Assembly: GCA_963792815.1 (NCBI GenBank)
Contig: CAWBXR010000016.1
Span: forward strand, 124,001-188,000
Length of the DNA stretch: 64,000 bases
Reading direction: 5' to 3'
Source of the DNA: JARRPM01 sp963792815
Lineage (GTDB): Bacteria; Pseudomonadota; Gammaproteobacteria; Pseudomonadales; Halieaceae
Shown: piece after piece, positions 35,097 through 43,556 of the stretch
How the letters are laid out: every line of letters begins with the position of its first letter
Numbering within the stretch: position 1 is the stretch's first letter
The notes under the pieces: model-generated
What the model was told of the DNA's origin: nothing
Databases searched by the model: none
The model's input: the letters and a program-made list of their open reading frames with translations, nothing else
Position numbers and translations under genes: made by a program

Positions 35097-35698
35097 GCAG
35101 CTCGCCGACAGAACGGCTAGTGGTGCTGGCCAGCGGCAACGCCGGCAAACTGCGGGAATTCGCGGGCATCCTTGCGCCGCTGGGGCTGCTGCTGAAATCC
35201 CAGGCCGAGTTCGCCGTGCCCGAGGTGGAGGAAACGGGCTTGAGTTTCGTTGAGAACGCCATCATCAAAGCGCGGGCTGCCAGCCAGGTGAGCGGGCACC
35301 CGGCAATCGCCGACGACTCCGGCCTGGAAGTGGACTTTCTCGAGGGCGCCCCCGGCATACACTCGGCACGGTATTCCGGCGCCGGGGACGCTGCCAACAA
35401 CAGCAAACTGCTGGCAGCGCTCGAAGGCTTGCCGCCAGAGCAGCGCAGTGCCCGCTTCCAGTGTGCACTCGTCTATATGCGCCATCCCCTGGACCCGATG
35501 CCCCTGGTCTGCCAGGGCAGCTGGGAAGGACGCATCCTGGAGGCTCCCCGCGGTGACAACGGCTTCGGATACGACCCCCTGTTCTACGTGCCCGACCACC
35601 ACTGCAGTTCCGCCGAACTGGAGCCGGCCCTGAAAAACCGGATCAGCCACCGCGCCCGGGCCAGCGCGCTTCTGCTCGAGGCCTTGCGCCAGCGTTGA
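35093..35698 (+). CDS. rdgB: dITP/XTP pyrophosphatase
   Basis: Ham1-family nucleoside-triphosphate pyrophosphatase of 201 residues that clears dITP, ITP and XTP. VLASGNAGKLREFAGIL is the N-terminal signature, ETGLSFVENAIIKAR and ADDSGLEVDFLEGAPGIHSA follow with the active-site acidic residues, and GFGYDPLFYVP and KNRISHRARA are conserved C-terminal motifs. Overlaps both neighbours by a few bases; part of the metX-hemW operon. Confidence 0.95.
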   Translation: MSSSPTERLVVLASGNAGKLREFAGILAPLGLLLKSQAEFAVPEVEETGLSFVENAIIKARAASQVSGHPAIADDSGLEVDFLEGAPGIHSARYSGAGDAANNSKLLAALEGLPPEQRSARFQCALVYMRHPLDPMPLVCQGSWEGRILEAPRGDNGFGYDPLFYVPDHHCSSAELEPALKNRISHRARASALLLEALRQR

Positions 35699-36840
35699 TG
35701 CCAGACATTCCCCTGGGTCTCTATATCCACCTGCCCTGGTGTGAGCGCAAATGCCCCTATTGTGATTTCAACTCCCACGAGGCCCTGGCCATCCCGGAAA
35801 TGGACTACGTGGATACCCTGTTGCGGGACCTGGAAAACGATTGCGAACTCGTCCGGGGCCGTCCCGTTTCGACCCTGTTTATCGGCGGCGGCACCCCCAG
35901 CCTGTTCTCTGCCCGCGCCATCGGCAGACTGCTGGATGGTGTCGGCTCACTGATAGAGTTGTCACCTCAGCTGGAAGCCACCATGGAGGCCAATCCCGGT
36001 AGTGCCGAGGCCGAAAAGTTTGCCGGCTTTCAGGCCGCGGGCATCAACCGCCTGTCACTCGGTGTGCAGAGTTTCGATGATGCGCAATTGCAGGCGCTGG
36101 GCCGTGTCCACAACAGCGACCAGGCCAGGGCCGCCATCGAGTACGCCCGGCAGGCCGGATTCAACAGCTTCAACATCGACCTGATGCATGGGCTGCCGGG
36201 ACAGACCGTGGCCGGTGCCGAGGCAGATTTGCGCAGCGCGCTGGAGTTCAACCCGCCTCACCTGTCCTGGTACCAGTTGACCATCGAGCCAAATACCGTA
36301 TTCCACAAACGACCACCGCTGCTGCCGGTGGAAGACGCCCTGGCGGATATCCAGGAGCTCGGGGAGGGCATTCTCGGATCCGCCGGCTACCGCCAGTACG
36401 AGGTTTCCGCCTACAGTCGGGAGGGTTTCCGCTGTCGCCACAACATCAACTACTGGTCCTTCGGCGATTACCTGGGCATCGGCGCAGGCGCTCACGGCAA
36501 GGTCAGCTTTGCGGACGGGCGCATCCGACGCTATGCCAAAAAGCGCCAACCAGATGACTATATGGCAGCCGCGGGGGAGGCATTCACCGCCAGGTGGCAC
36601 GAGTTGTCAGCCGTGGACCGCGCCGGTGAGTTCATGTTGAACGCGCTGCGCCTCAACGAGGGTTTCAGTACGAGCCAATTCAGCGCGCGCACCGGGCTGG
36701 ACCCGGCCATCATCAGTGCCACAGTGCAGGACCTCACGCAACGGGGATTGCTGGAGTCGACCGGCGCACAGATAAGGGCGAGCGAACTGGGGCGGCGCTT
36801 CCTGGATACGGTGATCGCCGAGTTTTTCCCCGACCGGTAA
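35698..36840 (+). CDS. hemW: Radical SAM family heme chaperone HemW
   Basis: Product of 380 residues with the radical-SAM cluster motif CERKCPYCDF (CxxxCxxC), GGGTPSLFS, LGVQSFDDAQLQALGRVH and a HemW C-terminal domain. The genuine coproporphyrinogen dehydrogenase HemN has the longer motif CxxxCxxCxC; here the residue after CDF is Asn, as in HemW. It inserts heme into respiratory proteins. The ATG at 35698 overlaps the rdgB stop (TGATG). Confidence 0.92.
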   Translation: MPDIPLGLYIHLPWCERKCPYCDFNSHEALAIPEMDYVDTLLRDLENDCELVRGRPVSTLFIGGGTPSLFSARAIGRLLDGVGSLIELSPQLEATMEANPGSAEAEKFAGFQAAGINRLSLGVQSFDDAQLQALGRVHNSDQARAAIEYARQAGFNSFNIDLMHGLPGQTVAGAEADLRSALEFNPPHLSWYQLTIEPNTVFHKRPPLLPVEDALADIQELGEGILGSAGYRQYEVSAYSREGFRCRHNINYWSFGDYLGIGAGAHGKVSFADGRIRRYAKKRQPDDYMAAAGEAFTARWHELSAVDRAGEFMLNALRLNEGFSTSQFSARTGLDPAIISATVQDLTQRGLLESTGAQIRASELGRRFLDTVIAEFFPDR

Positions 36841-36856
36841 GCTGGCGGAAGCCGGC

Positions 36857-37552
36857 TCAGGCGGGAGAGCGACGCCTGAAAACCAGGTCCCAGACCCCGT
36901 GGCCCAGGCGCTCCCCGCGCAGCTCGAACTTGGTGAGGGGGCGGTGGTCGGGCCTGGGCGCAAAGGCTCCCTCACCAAATTCATTGGCCAGGTCGGGCTC
37001 GGCGGACAGGACCTCCATCATCTGCCGGGAATAATCTTCCCAGTCGGTGGCCAGGTGGAGGGTGCCGCCGGGCTTCAGCCGGCTGACCAGCTGGGCGACG
37101 AAGGGGGGCTGGACCAGGCGTCGCTTGTTGTGTTTTTTCTTGTGCCAGGGGTCCGGGAAGAATATCTGTATGCAATCCAGGGAGGCGGGGGCTATACAGT
37201 CCCGCAGGATCTCCACCGCGTCGTGGCAGTAGACCCGGATATTGTCCACCTCCTGTTCCGCCATCGAATGCAGCAGCTTGCCAACGCCCGGGCGATGCAC
37301 CTCGATTCCGACAAAATTGGTGGCGGGTGCCGCGGCGGCCATGGCCACCAGCGACTGGCCCATGCCGAAACCGATCTCCAGCACCCGCGGCCCCGCCCTG
37401 CCGAAGCAGGCCTCGAAATCCAGGATACCGTCGGCGTGTTCCAGGCCCCAGCGCCCCCAGTTCCGGTCAAATGCGCGCTGCTGGCCCGGGGTCATTCGGC
37501 CGGTGCGCAGGACGTAGCTGCGAATGGGCCGCCTGGTATCGGATTCGGTCAA
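36857..37552 (-). CDS. trmB: tRNA (guanine-N7)-methyltransferase
   Basis: Makes m7G46 in tRNA. VLEIGFGMGQSLVAMAAAAP is the SAM motif; GIEVHRPGVGKLL and IQIFFPDPWHKKKHNKRRLV are the TrmB signatures, and KFELRGERLGHGVWDLVF the C-terminal one. The frame is open up to 37945 because it runs on into the neighbouring gene's shifted frame. The TTG at 37552 (MTESDTRRPIRSYVLRTGR) is chosen because family members begin shortly before this R-S-Y/F-V-R motif. About 231 residues. Confidence 0.93.
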   Translation of the reverse strand: MTESDTRRPIRSYVLRTGRMTPGQQRAFDRNWGRWGLEHADGILDFEACFGRAGPRVLEIGFGMGQSLVAMAAAAPATNFVGIEVHRPGVGKLLHSMAEQEVDNIRVYCHDAVEILRDCIAPASLDCIQIFFPDPWHKKKHNKRRLVQPPFVAQLVSRLKPGGTLHLATDWEDYSRQMMEVLSAEPDLANEFGEGAFAPRPDHRPLTKFELRGERLGHGVWDLVFRRRSPA

Positions 37553-37566
37553 GAGTGAGGCCGGGG

Positions 37567-37945
37567 TCAGGCCAGCATTTTCCAACTGGCGGCCGCAAGG
37601 CAACCCCAGCCGGCGATAAATGCCAGTCCGCCCAGGGGAGTGATCGCGCCCAGCCAGCGCAACCCGCTGAGACTGAGCAGGTAGAGGCTGCCGGAAAACA
37701 CCACGATTCCCAGGGTAAAAAGCCAGCCGCTGCTGCGCAGCAGGGTGACATTGGGATAGCTCAGGGCGATGACCCCGACGGCCAGCAGGGCGAGACTGTG
37801 GTAGAAGTGGTACTGCACCGCGGTCTGGAAGATTCCCTGGGCGTAGTCGTCGAGCCGACCCTTCAGCGCGTGGGCGCCAAAGGCGCCGAAAGCCACCGCC
37901 AGCATCGCCGCTGAGGGAGGCCAGGGTTATGAATAGTTTAGCCAT
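37567..37945 (-). pseudogene. DUF423 (YgdD-like) membrane protein, one frameshift in this sequence
   Basis: Translation from the ATG at 37945 gives MAKLFITLASLS, the expected YgdD start. After about 13 codons the homology jumps one frame to LAVAFGAFGAHALKG, YHFYHSLALLAVGVI, FSGSLYLLSLSGLRWLG and TPLGGLAFIAGW. Removing one G around 37906-37909 restores a 125-residue protein with spacing identical to E. coli YgdD between the LS(G/A) and GAFGAH motifs. It has four predicted membrane helices and no known function. The shift also makes the trmB frame appear falsely extended to 37945. Confidence 0.82.
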
Positions 37946-38019
37946 GGGGGTGACCTGTCCGGCTGCTGTTCAAGAGTTCAGCGGGCTCGCCATCGGGCTT
38001 ACCCGCCGGGGAGGTTTTC

Positions 38020-38874
38020 TCAGGCCGCCATCGCGGTGCGCAGTTTCTTCATCGCACCCTGTTCCAACTGCCTGATCCGCTCCGCAGAGACATTATAGCG
38101 GGCCGCGAGTTCATGCAGCGTCGCCTTCTCTTCCGCCAGCCAGCGCTGGGCGAGAATATCGCGGCTGCGTTCATCGAGCTCCGCCAGGGCCTGGTGCAGG
38201 CGCTCCTCACTGCTCTGCTGCCAGTCGCTCGACTCTGCCGCGAGGGCCGGGTCGGCGCTGTGGTCTTCCAGGTAAAACTGCGGCGCCTGCCAGCTGTCGT
38301 CGTCATCGGCGCCCTGTGGCGCGTCATAGGCCAGGTCGCGGCTGCTCAGACGGCCTTCCATCCGATGTACTTCCTGCACATCCACACCCAGTTCATCCGC
38401 CACTGCCCGGGCCTCGTCCGCGCTGAGCCACGCCAGGTCTTTCTTGGCGCTGCGCAGGTTGAAGAACAGCTTGCGCTGGGCCTTGGTGGTGGCGACCTTG
38501 ACGATACGCCAGTTGCGCAGGATGTACTCGTGCATCTCCGCCTTGATCCAGTGCACCGCAAACGACACCAGCCGCACACCCTTTTCAGGGTTGAAACGCT
38601 TTACCGCCTTCATCAGGCCCACATTGCCTTCCTGGATCAGGTCGGCCTCAGCCAGACCATAACCGGAATAGCTGCGGGCGATATGCACGACAAACCGCAG
38701 GTGGGACATAACCAGCTCCCGGGCCGCTGCCAGGCTGTCGTTGTAATATAAATCCTCTGCCAATTCACGCTCGCGCTCGGCGCTCAGTATCGGGATACTG
38801 CTGACCGCCTGGACGTATGCCGGAAGGTTCGCTCCCGGGACCATCTGGTCGATAGGCTGCAGGTTTTTACTCAT
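38020..38874 (-). CDS. rpoH: Heat-shock sigma factor sigma-32
   Basis: Alternative sigma factor of 284 residues that directs RNA polymerase to heat-shock promoters. Region 2 has LRFVVHIARSYSGYGLAEAD, LIQEGNVGLMKAVKRFNPEK and FAVHWIKAEMHEYILRNWRI; the RpoH box QRKLFFNLR, used for chaperone/FtsH control, is intact; region 4 ends YNVSAERIRQLEQGAMKKL. It is downstream of ftsY-ftsE-ftsX, the conserved gammaproteobacterial order. Unusually, a perfect CIRCE operator overlaps its predicted promoter, implying HrcA repression. Confidence 0.97.
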   Translation of the reverse strand: MSKNLQPIDQMVPGANLPAYVQAVSSIPILSAERERELAEDLYYNDSLAAARELVMSHLRFVVHIARSYSGYGLAEADLIQEGNVGLMKAVKRFNPEKGVRLVSFAVHWIKAEMHEYILRNWRIVKVATTKAQRKLFFNLRSAKKDLAWLSADEARAVADELGVDVQEVHRMEGRLSSRDLAYDAPQGADDDDSWQAPQFYLEDHSADPALAAESSDWQQSSEERLHQALAELDERSRDILAQRWLAEEKATLHELAARYNVSAERIRQLEQGAMKKLRTAMAA

Positions 38875-38902
38875 TCTCGATCTCCATGTTAGCCGAGTGA
38901 TT

Positions 38903-38929
38903 TTAGCACTCTTTGAATTAGAGTGCTAA
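38903..38929. promoter_or_regulatory. CIRCE operator (HrcA-binding inverted repeat) upstream of rpoH
   Basis: TTAGCACTC, nine-base spacer TTTGAATTA, GAGTGCTAA. This is an exact match to the CIRCE consensus, both arms and spacer length. It lies 29 bp upstream of the rpoH start codon and covers the predicted -10 box. CIRCE normally controls groESL and hrcA-grpE-dnaKJ; hrcA itself is not in the window. Confidence 0.95.
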
Positions 38930-38945
38930 TTGCGGAAAAGTTCAA
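38917..38945 (-). promoter_or_regulatory. Predicted sigma70-type promoter of rpoH, overlapping CIRCE
   Basis: On the minus strand, TTGAAC (38940-38945) and TCTAAT (38917-38922) have a 17-bp spacer. The -10 box lies inside the CIRCE element, so bound HrcA would block it. Further AT-rich sequence up to about 39000 could hold other promoters. Confidence 0.55.
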
Positions 38946-39029
38946 TTCGGCTTGTAAAAAAATACATTTTTTTATTGTTATATCAAAGAGATAGCTTTGT
39001 TTTGACAGAAAACGTGACCAGCCCGGTTA

Positions 39030-40034
39030 TCAGCGCGGCTGGATCTCCGCGAGATGCCTCGCCACTGCCAGCCAGGCCCCCGCGAGCCCCAGCAATCCGC
39101 CGAGAATAATCAGGTTGAGCCCGCCCATTACGCCCAGCCCACGCAGGCGGAACTCACTCTGGTAGGACAGGGCAAGCTCAGCCACTGGCGCACGCAGGAA
39201 CCAGAGGGAGGCCGACACCAGGATGGCCGCGAACAGCCCGCCGCCAACCCCGTACCACAGCCCCGTATACAAAAACGGCCGGCGCACGAAGGCATTGCTG
39301 CCCCCCACCAGCTTGACGATCACAATTTCCTCGCGGCGGCTCTCTATCGCCAGCCGGATGGTATTGCCGAGAATCAACAGCACCCCGACCACCAACAGGC
39401 CGCCCACCGCCAACACCAGGCGCCGACTGAGCTCCATCAGGCTGTTGAGTCGCTGCAGCCACTCCATATCCAGCACCGCCTGGGCCACATCCGGGTAATC
39501 CTCCAGCTCGGCCTTCAGCGCCGCGGCGTCCGATTGTGCCGCATCGTTCGCGGGGGACACCAGGATAAGGTGCGGCAGCGGGTTACTGTCCAGGCTGGCC
39601 AGTACCTCCGCAAAACCGGACAGGGTGCGAAACTCCTCCAGGGCCTCGGTCCTGGATACGAACTGGGTCTGGGCGATATCCTCTCGCCCGGCGAGCTCCT
39701 CCTGCAGCTGCCGTGCCCTGTCGTCGCTGATGCCGTCCTGCAGGAACAGCGATATCTGTGCCGGGCTGTCCCAACTGGCGCTGAGCTGGCTGACATTATC
39801 CAGCGCCACGTCCAGCCCCGTGGGCAGGGCCAGGGCGATACCGATCACCAGCCAGGTCATAGCGCTGGAAAACGGGTTGTCCAGCACCCGCTGCATACTG
39901 TCGGCAGCGGAAAGACGATGGTGTCGCTGCCAGCCGCTGAATTGGTCCCTCCAGCGGGTGCGGCTCTGGCTTGCGCCATCCCGCCTCCCCCCCGGCCCGG
40001 AGCGCCCGGCGACAGCCCGTGCGCGCCCGGTCAA
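39030..40034 (-). CDS. ftsX: Cell division protein FtsX
   Basis: Permease-like partner of FtsE at the division septum; the pair controls septal peptidoglycan hydrolases. Up to 334 residues: a basic cytoplasmic N-terminal tail, a first membrane helix (MTWLVIGIALALPTGLDVAL), a periplasmic loop (about residues 80-205), then three helices (LVLAVGGLLVVGVLLILGN and two near the C-terminus). The start is uncertain. The TTG at 40034 overlaps the ftsE stop, and long N-terminal tails are normal in pseudomonad FtsX. Confidence 0.93.
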   Translation of the reverse strand: MTGRARAVAGRSGPGGRRDGASQSRTRWRDQFSGWQRHHRLSAADSMQRVLDNPFSSAMTWLVIGIALALPTGLDVALDNVSQLSASWDSPAQISLFLQDGISDDRARQLQEELAGREDIAQTQFVSRTEALEEFRTLSGFAEVLASLDSNPLPHLILVSPANDAAQSDAAALKAELEDYPDVAQAVLDMEWLQRLNSLMELSRRLVLAVGGLLVVGVLLILGNTIRLAIESRREEIVIVKLVGGSNAFVRRPFLYTGLWYGVGGGLFAAILVSASLWFLRAPVAELALSYQSEFRLRGLGVMGGLNLIILGGLLGLAGAWLAVARHLAEIQPR

Positions 40035-40696
40035 GCCGCGCTCCCCGCGACCAGGCGCCCATTGCGCAGGGTGATGATGCGGTGGTGCAGGCGGGAGATC
40101 AGTGCGAGGTCGTGACTGGCGATCAGCACCGTCACCCCCACCTGGTTGAATTCCTGGAACAGCTGCATGATTTCAGCAGACAGCGCCGGGTCGAGGTTGC
40201 CGGTGGGTTCGTCAGCCAGCAGTATCTTCGGCCTGCCGACCACCGCGCGGGCAATTCCCACCCGCTGTTGCTCGCCGCCGGACAGGGTAACCGGCATGGC
40301 TCGTTCTCGATCCAGCAACCTCACCTTGTCCAGCGCCGCCCGCACCCGCCGGCCAACCTCGCGGTGATCGTAGCCTGCGATAATCAGCGGCAGGGCCACG
40401 TTGTCGAAAACCGTGCGGTCCAGCAGCAGGCGGTGGTTCTGGAACACGACGCCGATGTTCCGGCGGTGGCGGGGAATGCCGCGGGGGCCTATCGCTGCCA
40501 GGTTCTGGCCATCGATCATCACCTGGCCGCGAGTGGGGCGCTCCATCAGCATAATCATGCGCAGCAGCGTGGTTTTCCCGGCGCCCGAGTGCCCGGTGAT
40601 AAACACCAGCTCATCCCGGCCGATATCCACACTCACCTCGCGCAGTGCGTCATGACCCTCGGAATAGCGCTTGCTCACCCGGTCAAAACTGATCAT
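40031..40696 (-). CDS. ftsE: Cell division ATP-binding protein FtsE
   Basis: ABC ATPase of 221 residues: GHSGAGKTTLLRMI (Walker A), VTLSGGEQQRVGIARA (signature), ILLADEPTGNLDP (Walker B), IASHDLAL (H-loop). It begins ISFDRVSKRYSEGHDALREV like other FtsE. Overlaps ftsY and ftsX by a few bases. Confidence 0.96.
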   Translation of the reverse strand: MISFDRVSKRYSEGHDALREVSVDIGRDELVFITGHSGAGKTTLLRMIMLMERPTRGQVMIDGQNLAAIGPRGIPRHRRNIGVVFQNHRLLLDRTVFDNVALPLIIAGYDHREVGRRVRAALDKVRLLDRERAMPVTLSGGEQQRVGIARAVVGRPKILLADEPTGNLDPALSAEIMQLFQEFNQVGVTVLIASHDLALISRLHHRIITLRNGRLVAGSAA

Positions 40697-41826
40697 GCAG
40701 TGGCATCGTCCCCGGCAAAGAGCGCTTCGATAAACTGTTTGGCCTGGAAGGGGCGCAGGTCTTCCACCGCCTCACCCACCCCGATGTAGCGGATCGGCAG
40801 GCCCAGTTTCCTGGCTATGGCGAAAATCACGCCGCCCTTGGCAGTGCCGTCGAGCTTGGTCAGGCTGATGCCTGAGACACCAACCCACTGCTGGAACTGG
40901 GCCGCCTGGGACAACGCGTTCTGGCCGGTACCGGCATCCAGTACCAGCATCACCTCGTGGGGAGCGTCGGGATCGAGTTTTTTCATTACCCGGACCACCT
41001 TCTTGAGCTCTTCCATCAGGTTGTCCTTGTTGTGCAGGCGGCCCGCGGTGTCGGCGATCAGAACATCCACATTGCGGGCCTGGGCGGCCTGCAGTGCGTC
41101 AAACAGGACCGAGGCGCTGTCCGCCCCGGTATGCTGTGCAATCACCGGCACATCGTTGCGATCGCCCCATACCTGCAGCTGCTCCACCGCCGCCGCCCGG
41201 AAAGTGTCGCCGGCGGCCAGCATGACCGAGCGCCCCTCTGCCATATAGCGCCTGGCCAGCTTGCCGATAGTGGTCGTCTTGCCAACCCCGTTTACCCCAA
41301 CCATAAGAATGACAAAGGGTTTTTTGCCCGCCACATCCAGCGGACTCTCGCAGGGCTTGAGCAGGGCCAGCAGCTCTTCCTGCAGGGCCGCCTGCAGGCC
41401 CTGGGCATGGGTAAGCTCCTTGCGCGACACCCGCAGGGTCAAATGCTCGATGATGTCCCGGGTGGCATCCACACCCACATCCGCCAGCAGCAGGCGCGAT
41501 TCCAGCTCCTCCAGCAGGTCTTCGTCTATTTCCTTGCGACCCAGGAACAGGGTGCCCATGCCCTGCACCAGGTTTTCGCTGGTGCGGCCCAGCCCGCGCC
41601 GCAGGCGGGAAAAGAACCCGCTTTTTTCCGCTTCCTGCTGTTGCCCGTCGGCGGGCGCTGTTTGCTCCGCGGCGGCGGGTTCAGTGGTCGGCGTCGGCCC
41701 GGCTTGCGGAATCAGCTCCGGCGGGGCCGCGGGAGGCTGTGCCGGGGCAACAGGGAGCTCGGTGGGCGCGGTTTCAGCCGGTACGGGCTGTTCGTCCGTA
41801 CCTTTTTTGCGTTTGAAAAATTTCAT
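40693..41826 (-). CDS. ftsY: Signal recognition particle receptor FtsY
   Basis: SRP-type GTPase that docks ribosome-nascent chain complexes at the membrane. It has 377 residues: an acidic/Pro-Ala-rich A domain (about residues 1-75), an N domain (LEELESRLLLADVGVDAT) and a G domain with MVGVNGVGKTTTIGKLA (G1), LAAGDTFRAAAVEQL, IADTAGRLHNKDNLMEEL (G3) and TKLDGTAKGG (G4). The ATG at 41826 (MKFFKRKKG) is chosen; the frame opens 13 codons earlier. First gene of ftsY-ftsE-ftsX. Confidence 0.96.
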   Translation of the reverse strand: MKFFKRKKGTDEQPVPAETAPTELPVAPAQPPAAPPELIPQAGPTPTTEPAAAEQTAPADGQQQEAEKSGFFSRLRRGLGRTSENLVQGMGTLFLGRKEIDEDLLEELESRLLLADVGVDATRDIIEHLTLRVSRKELTHAQGLQAALQEELLALLKPCESPLDVAGKKPFVILMVGVNGVGKTTTIGKLARRYMAEGRSVMLAAGDTFRAAAVEQLQVWGDRNDVPVIAQHTGADSASVLFDALQAAQARNVDVLIADTAGRLHNKDNLMEELKKVVRVMKKLDPDAPHEVMLVLDAGTGQNALSQAAQFQQWVGVSGISLTKLDGTAKGGVIFAIARKLGLPIRYIGVGEAVEDLRPFQAKQFIEALFAGDDATA

Positions 41827-41903
41827 AATTGTCGTGCTAGAGTGGGCGCAGGCGGTCGCCTGCAAAAAACGGCTATCCTAACACCCTTGCCCAAAGCGAC
41901 GAA

Positions 41904-42488
41904 ATGGCCAGAACCGGCAAACCTACAGTAAAGCCCAGCACACTGCGGATCATCGGTGGGCAATGGCGCGGGCGCCGACTCACCTTTACCCCGGCGGAGG
42001 GCCTGCGGCCCACCACTGACCGGGTGCGCGAGACCCTGTTCAACTGGCTGGCCCCAGCCATCCACGGTGCCCGCTGCCTGGACCTGTTTGCCGGCAGCGG
42101 CGCCCTCGGCCTGGAGGCGCTGTCCCGCGGCGCCGCCAGCTGCGACTTCGTGGATACCTCAAGCACGGCGCTGCGCCAGATCGAACAGCACTTGCGCCTG
42201 CTGCAGGCGCAGGCACAGGGCCATTGCCACCCGGTGGCGGCGTCGACATTCCTGCAGGGCGCCAGTAGCAGCTACGAGATTGTTTTCATCGACCCGCCCT
42301 TCGGCAGGGCCCTGGTCGACCCGGTATGCGCCCGGTTGGCTGCAGCGGCACTGGTGGCCGACGGCGGACTGGTTTACGTGGAGACGGCGGTGCGGGATCC
42401 AGTGCCAACAGTGCCTGACAACTGGCGGCTGCACCGGGAAAAAGTTGCGGGCGAGGTAAGCTACCGTCTGTTCGAAGCAGCGGGTTGA
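41904..42488 (+). CDS. rsmD: 16S rRNA m2G966 methyltransferase
   Basis: Product of 194 residues. RIIGGQWRGRRLTF is the N-terminal signature, RPTTDRVRETLFNWL follows, CLDLFAGSGALGLEALSRG is the SAM motif and IVFIDPPFGRALVD is motif IV (DPPF). Divergent from ftsY, the usual arrangement. Confidence 0.95.
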   Translation: MARTGKPTVKPSTLRIIGGQWRGRRLTFTPAEGLRPTTDRVRETLFNWLAPAIHGARCLDLFAGSGALGLEALSRGAASCDFVDTSSTALRQIEQHLRLLQAQAQGHCHPVAASTFLQGASSSYEIVFIDPPFGRALVDPVCARLAAAALVADGGLVYVETAVRDPVPTVPDNWRLHREKVAGEVSYRLFEAAG

Positions 42489-42567
42489 CCCGCCCCGGTT
42501 CTCTCGTTGTGGCACCCCGGCAAATTGTTTACCATCCGCAGCTTCTGCCCCAGCACAGGCCCGCCAA

Positions 42568-43056
42568 ATGCGAACCAACTCCGTTATCTATCCGGGCACC
42601 TTCGATCCGATTACCAACGGCCATGTGGACCTGGTGGAGCGGGCCGCGCGACTGTTCGACCGGGTGGTGGTGGCAATAGCCCACAGCGAAAAGAAAACAC
42701 CGTTGTTCACGCTGGAGCAAAGGGTCCTGTTGAGCCAGACTTCGCTGGCACACCTGGACAATGTGGAGGTGGTGGGTTTTAACAACCTGCTGATCGATTT
42801 TGCCAAGAGCCAGGGAGCCCGCTGCGTACTGCGCGGACTGCGGGCGGTGGCGGACTTTGAATACGAGTTCCAACTGGCCAACATGAACCGCGCCATGTGG
42901 CCGTCGTTCGAGAGCATCTTTCTCACGCCGTCGGAGCATCTGTCCTATATTTCGAGCTCCCTGGTGCGGGAGATTGCCGCGCTCAACGGCGACGTCAGCC
43001 CGTTCGTGCCGGAACCGGTCAACCGCGCTATCAGGGAGCGCTATCCGACTGCATGA
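42568..43056 (+). CDS. coaD: Phosphopantetheine adenylyltransferase
   Basis: Penultimate enzyme of coenzyme A synthesis, 162 residues. YPGTFDPITNGHVDLVERA contains the nucleotidyltransferase T/HxGH-type motif, LLIDFAKSQGARCVLRGLRA binds substrate and YISSSLVREIAALNGDVSPF is the ISSS motif. Follows rsmD as in many gammaproteobacteria. Confidence 0.97.
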   Translation: MRTNSVIYPGTFDPITNGHVDLVERAARLFDRVVVAIAHSEKKTPLFTLEQRVLLSQTSLAHLDNVEVVGFNNLLIDFAKSQGARCVLRGLRAVADFEYEFQLANMNRAMWPSFESIFLTPSEHLSYISSSLVREIAALNGDVSPFVPEPVNRAIRERYPTA

Positions 43057-43107
43057 GGCCCCGGCGGCGGACGGATGCCGCGACCGGGTCAGAACAACAG
43101 GACGGGG

Positions 43108-43500
43108 CTAGTCGTCAGCCAGGGCGGCCTGCTGCTTGCGCCGCTCATGCTGTTCGATGTCCTTGTTGGTGTAACCCGACTGCCGGCATCCCAGGCAGCG
43201 CATAAAGGTCTGCTCACCGGGACCGAGAATCAGGGTATCAGCGGCCTCGTTCGCGTTGCCCGCCAGCAGCGTAAACGGCAGGCTGACCAGCCACAGGGCT
43301 GCCCCGCCCACGGTCATTACCAGGCCTATCGGTCGGGCGACAAAGAAATCCCCCACCATGGCGCCCATGCTGGGATTCTCATCGAGAGCACCCTCGTGGG
43401 CAACCATCGCCGTGCTCTGGGCCCACAGGGACTGTGGCAGCATGAGGCAACAGATAAGAAAGGTGGCAGTTACGCGGCTGGCGCGTGGCATTATTTTCAT
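43108..43500 (-). CDS. Small secreted or membrane protein of unknown function
   Basis: Product of 130 residues with a signal sequence (TATFLICCLMLPQSLWAQ). A second hydrophobic segment (IGLVMTVGGAALWLVSLPFT, about residues 57-76) follows, then a C-terminal part with MRCLGCRQ. The FFVARPIGLVMTVGGAAL / SLPFTLLAGN pattern is shared with small uncharacterised proteins of pseudomonads, from memory. Convergent with coaD. Function unknown. Confidence 0.75.
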   Translation of the reverse strand: MKIMPRASRVTATFLICCLMLPQSLWAQSTAMVAHEGALDENPSMGAMVGDFFVARPIGLVMTVGGAALWLVSLPFTLLAGNANEAADTLILGPGEQTFMRCLGCRQSGYTNKDIEQHERRKQQAALADD

Positions 43501-43556
43501 AGTTAACTCCCGGGTTATCGTCCCGTTTTCCCCTGATCCGAAGCAGTGTAGCCTGT

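Noticed and set aside
36857..37945. A 362-residue TrmB with an N-terminal extension
   Set aside because: The extension is the DUF423 gene read in the wrong frame after a one-base shift; the conserved TrmB part begins near 37552.
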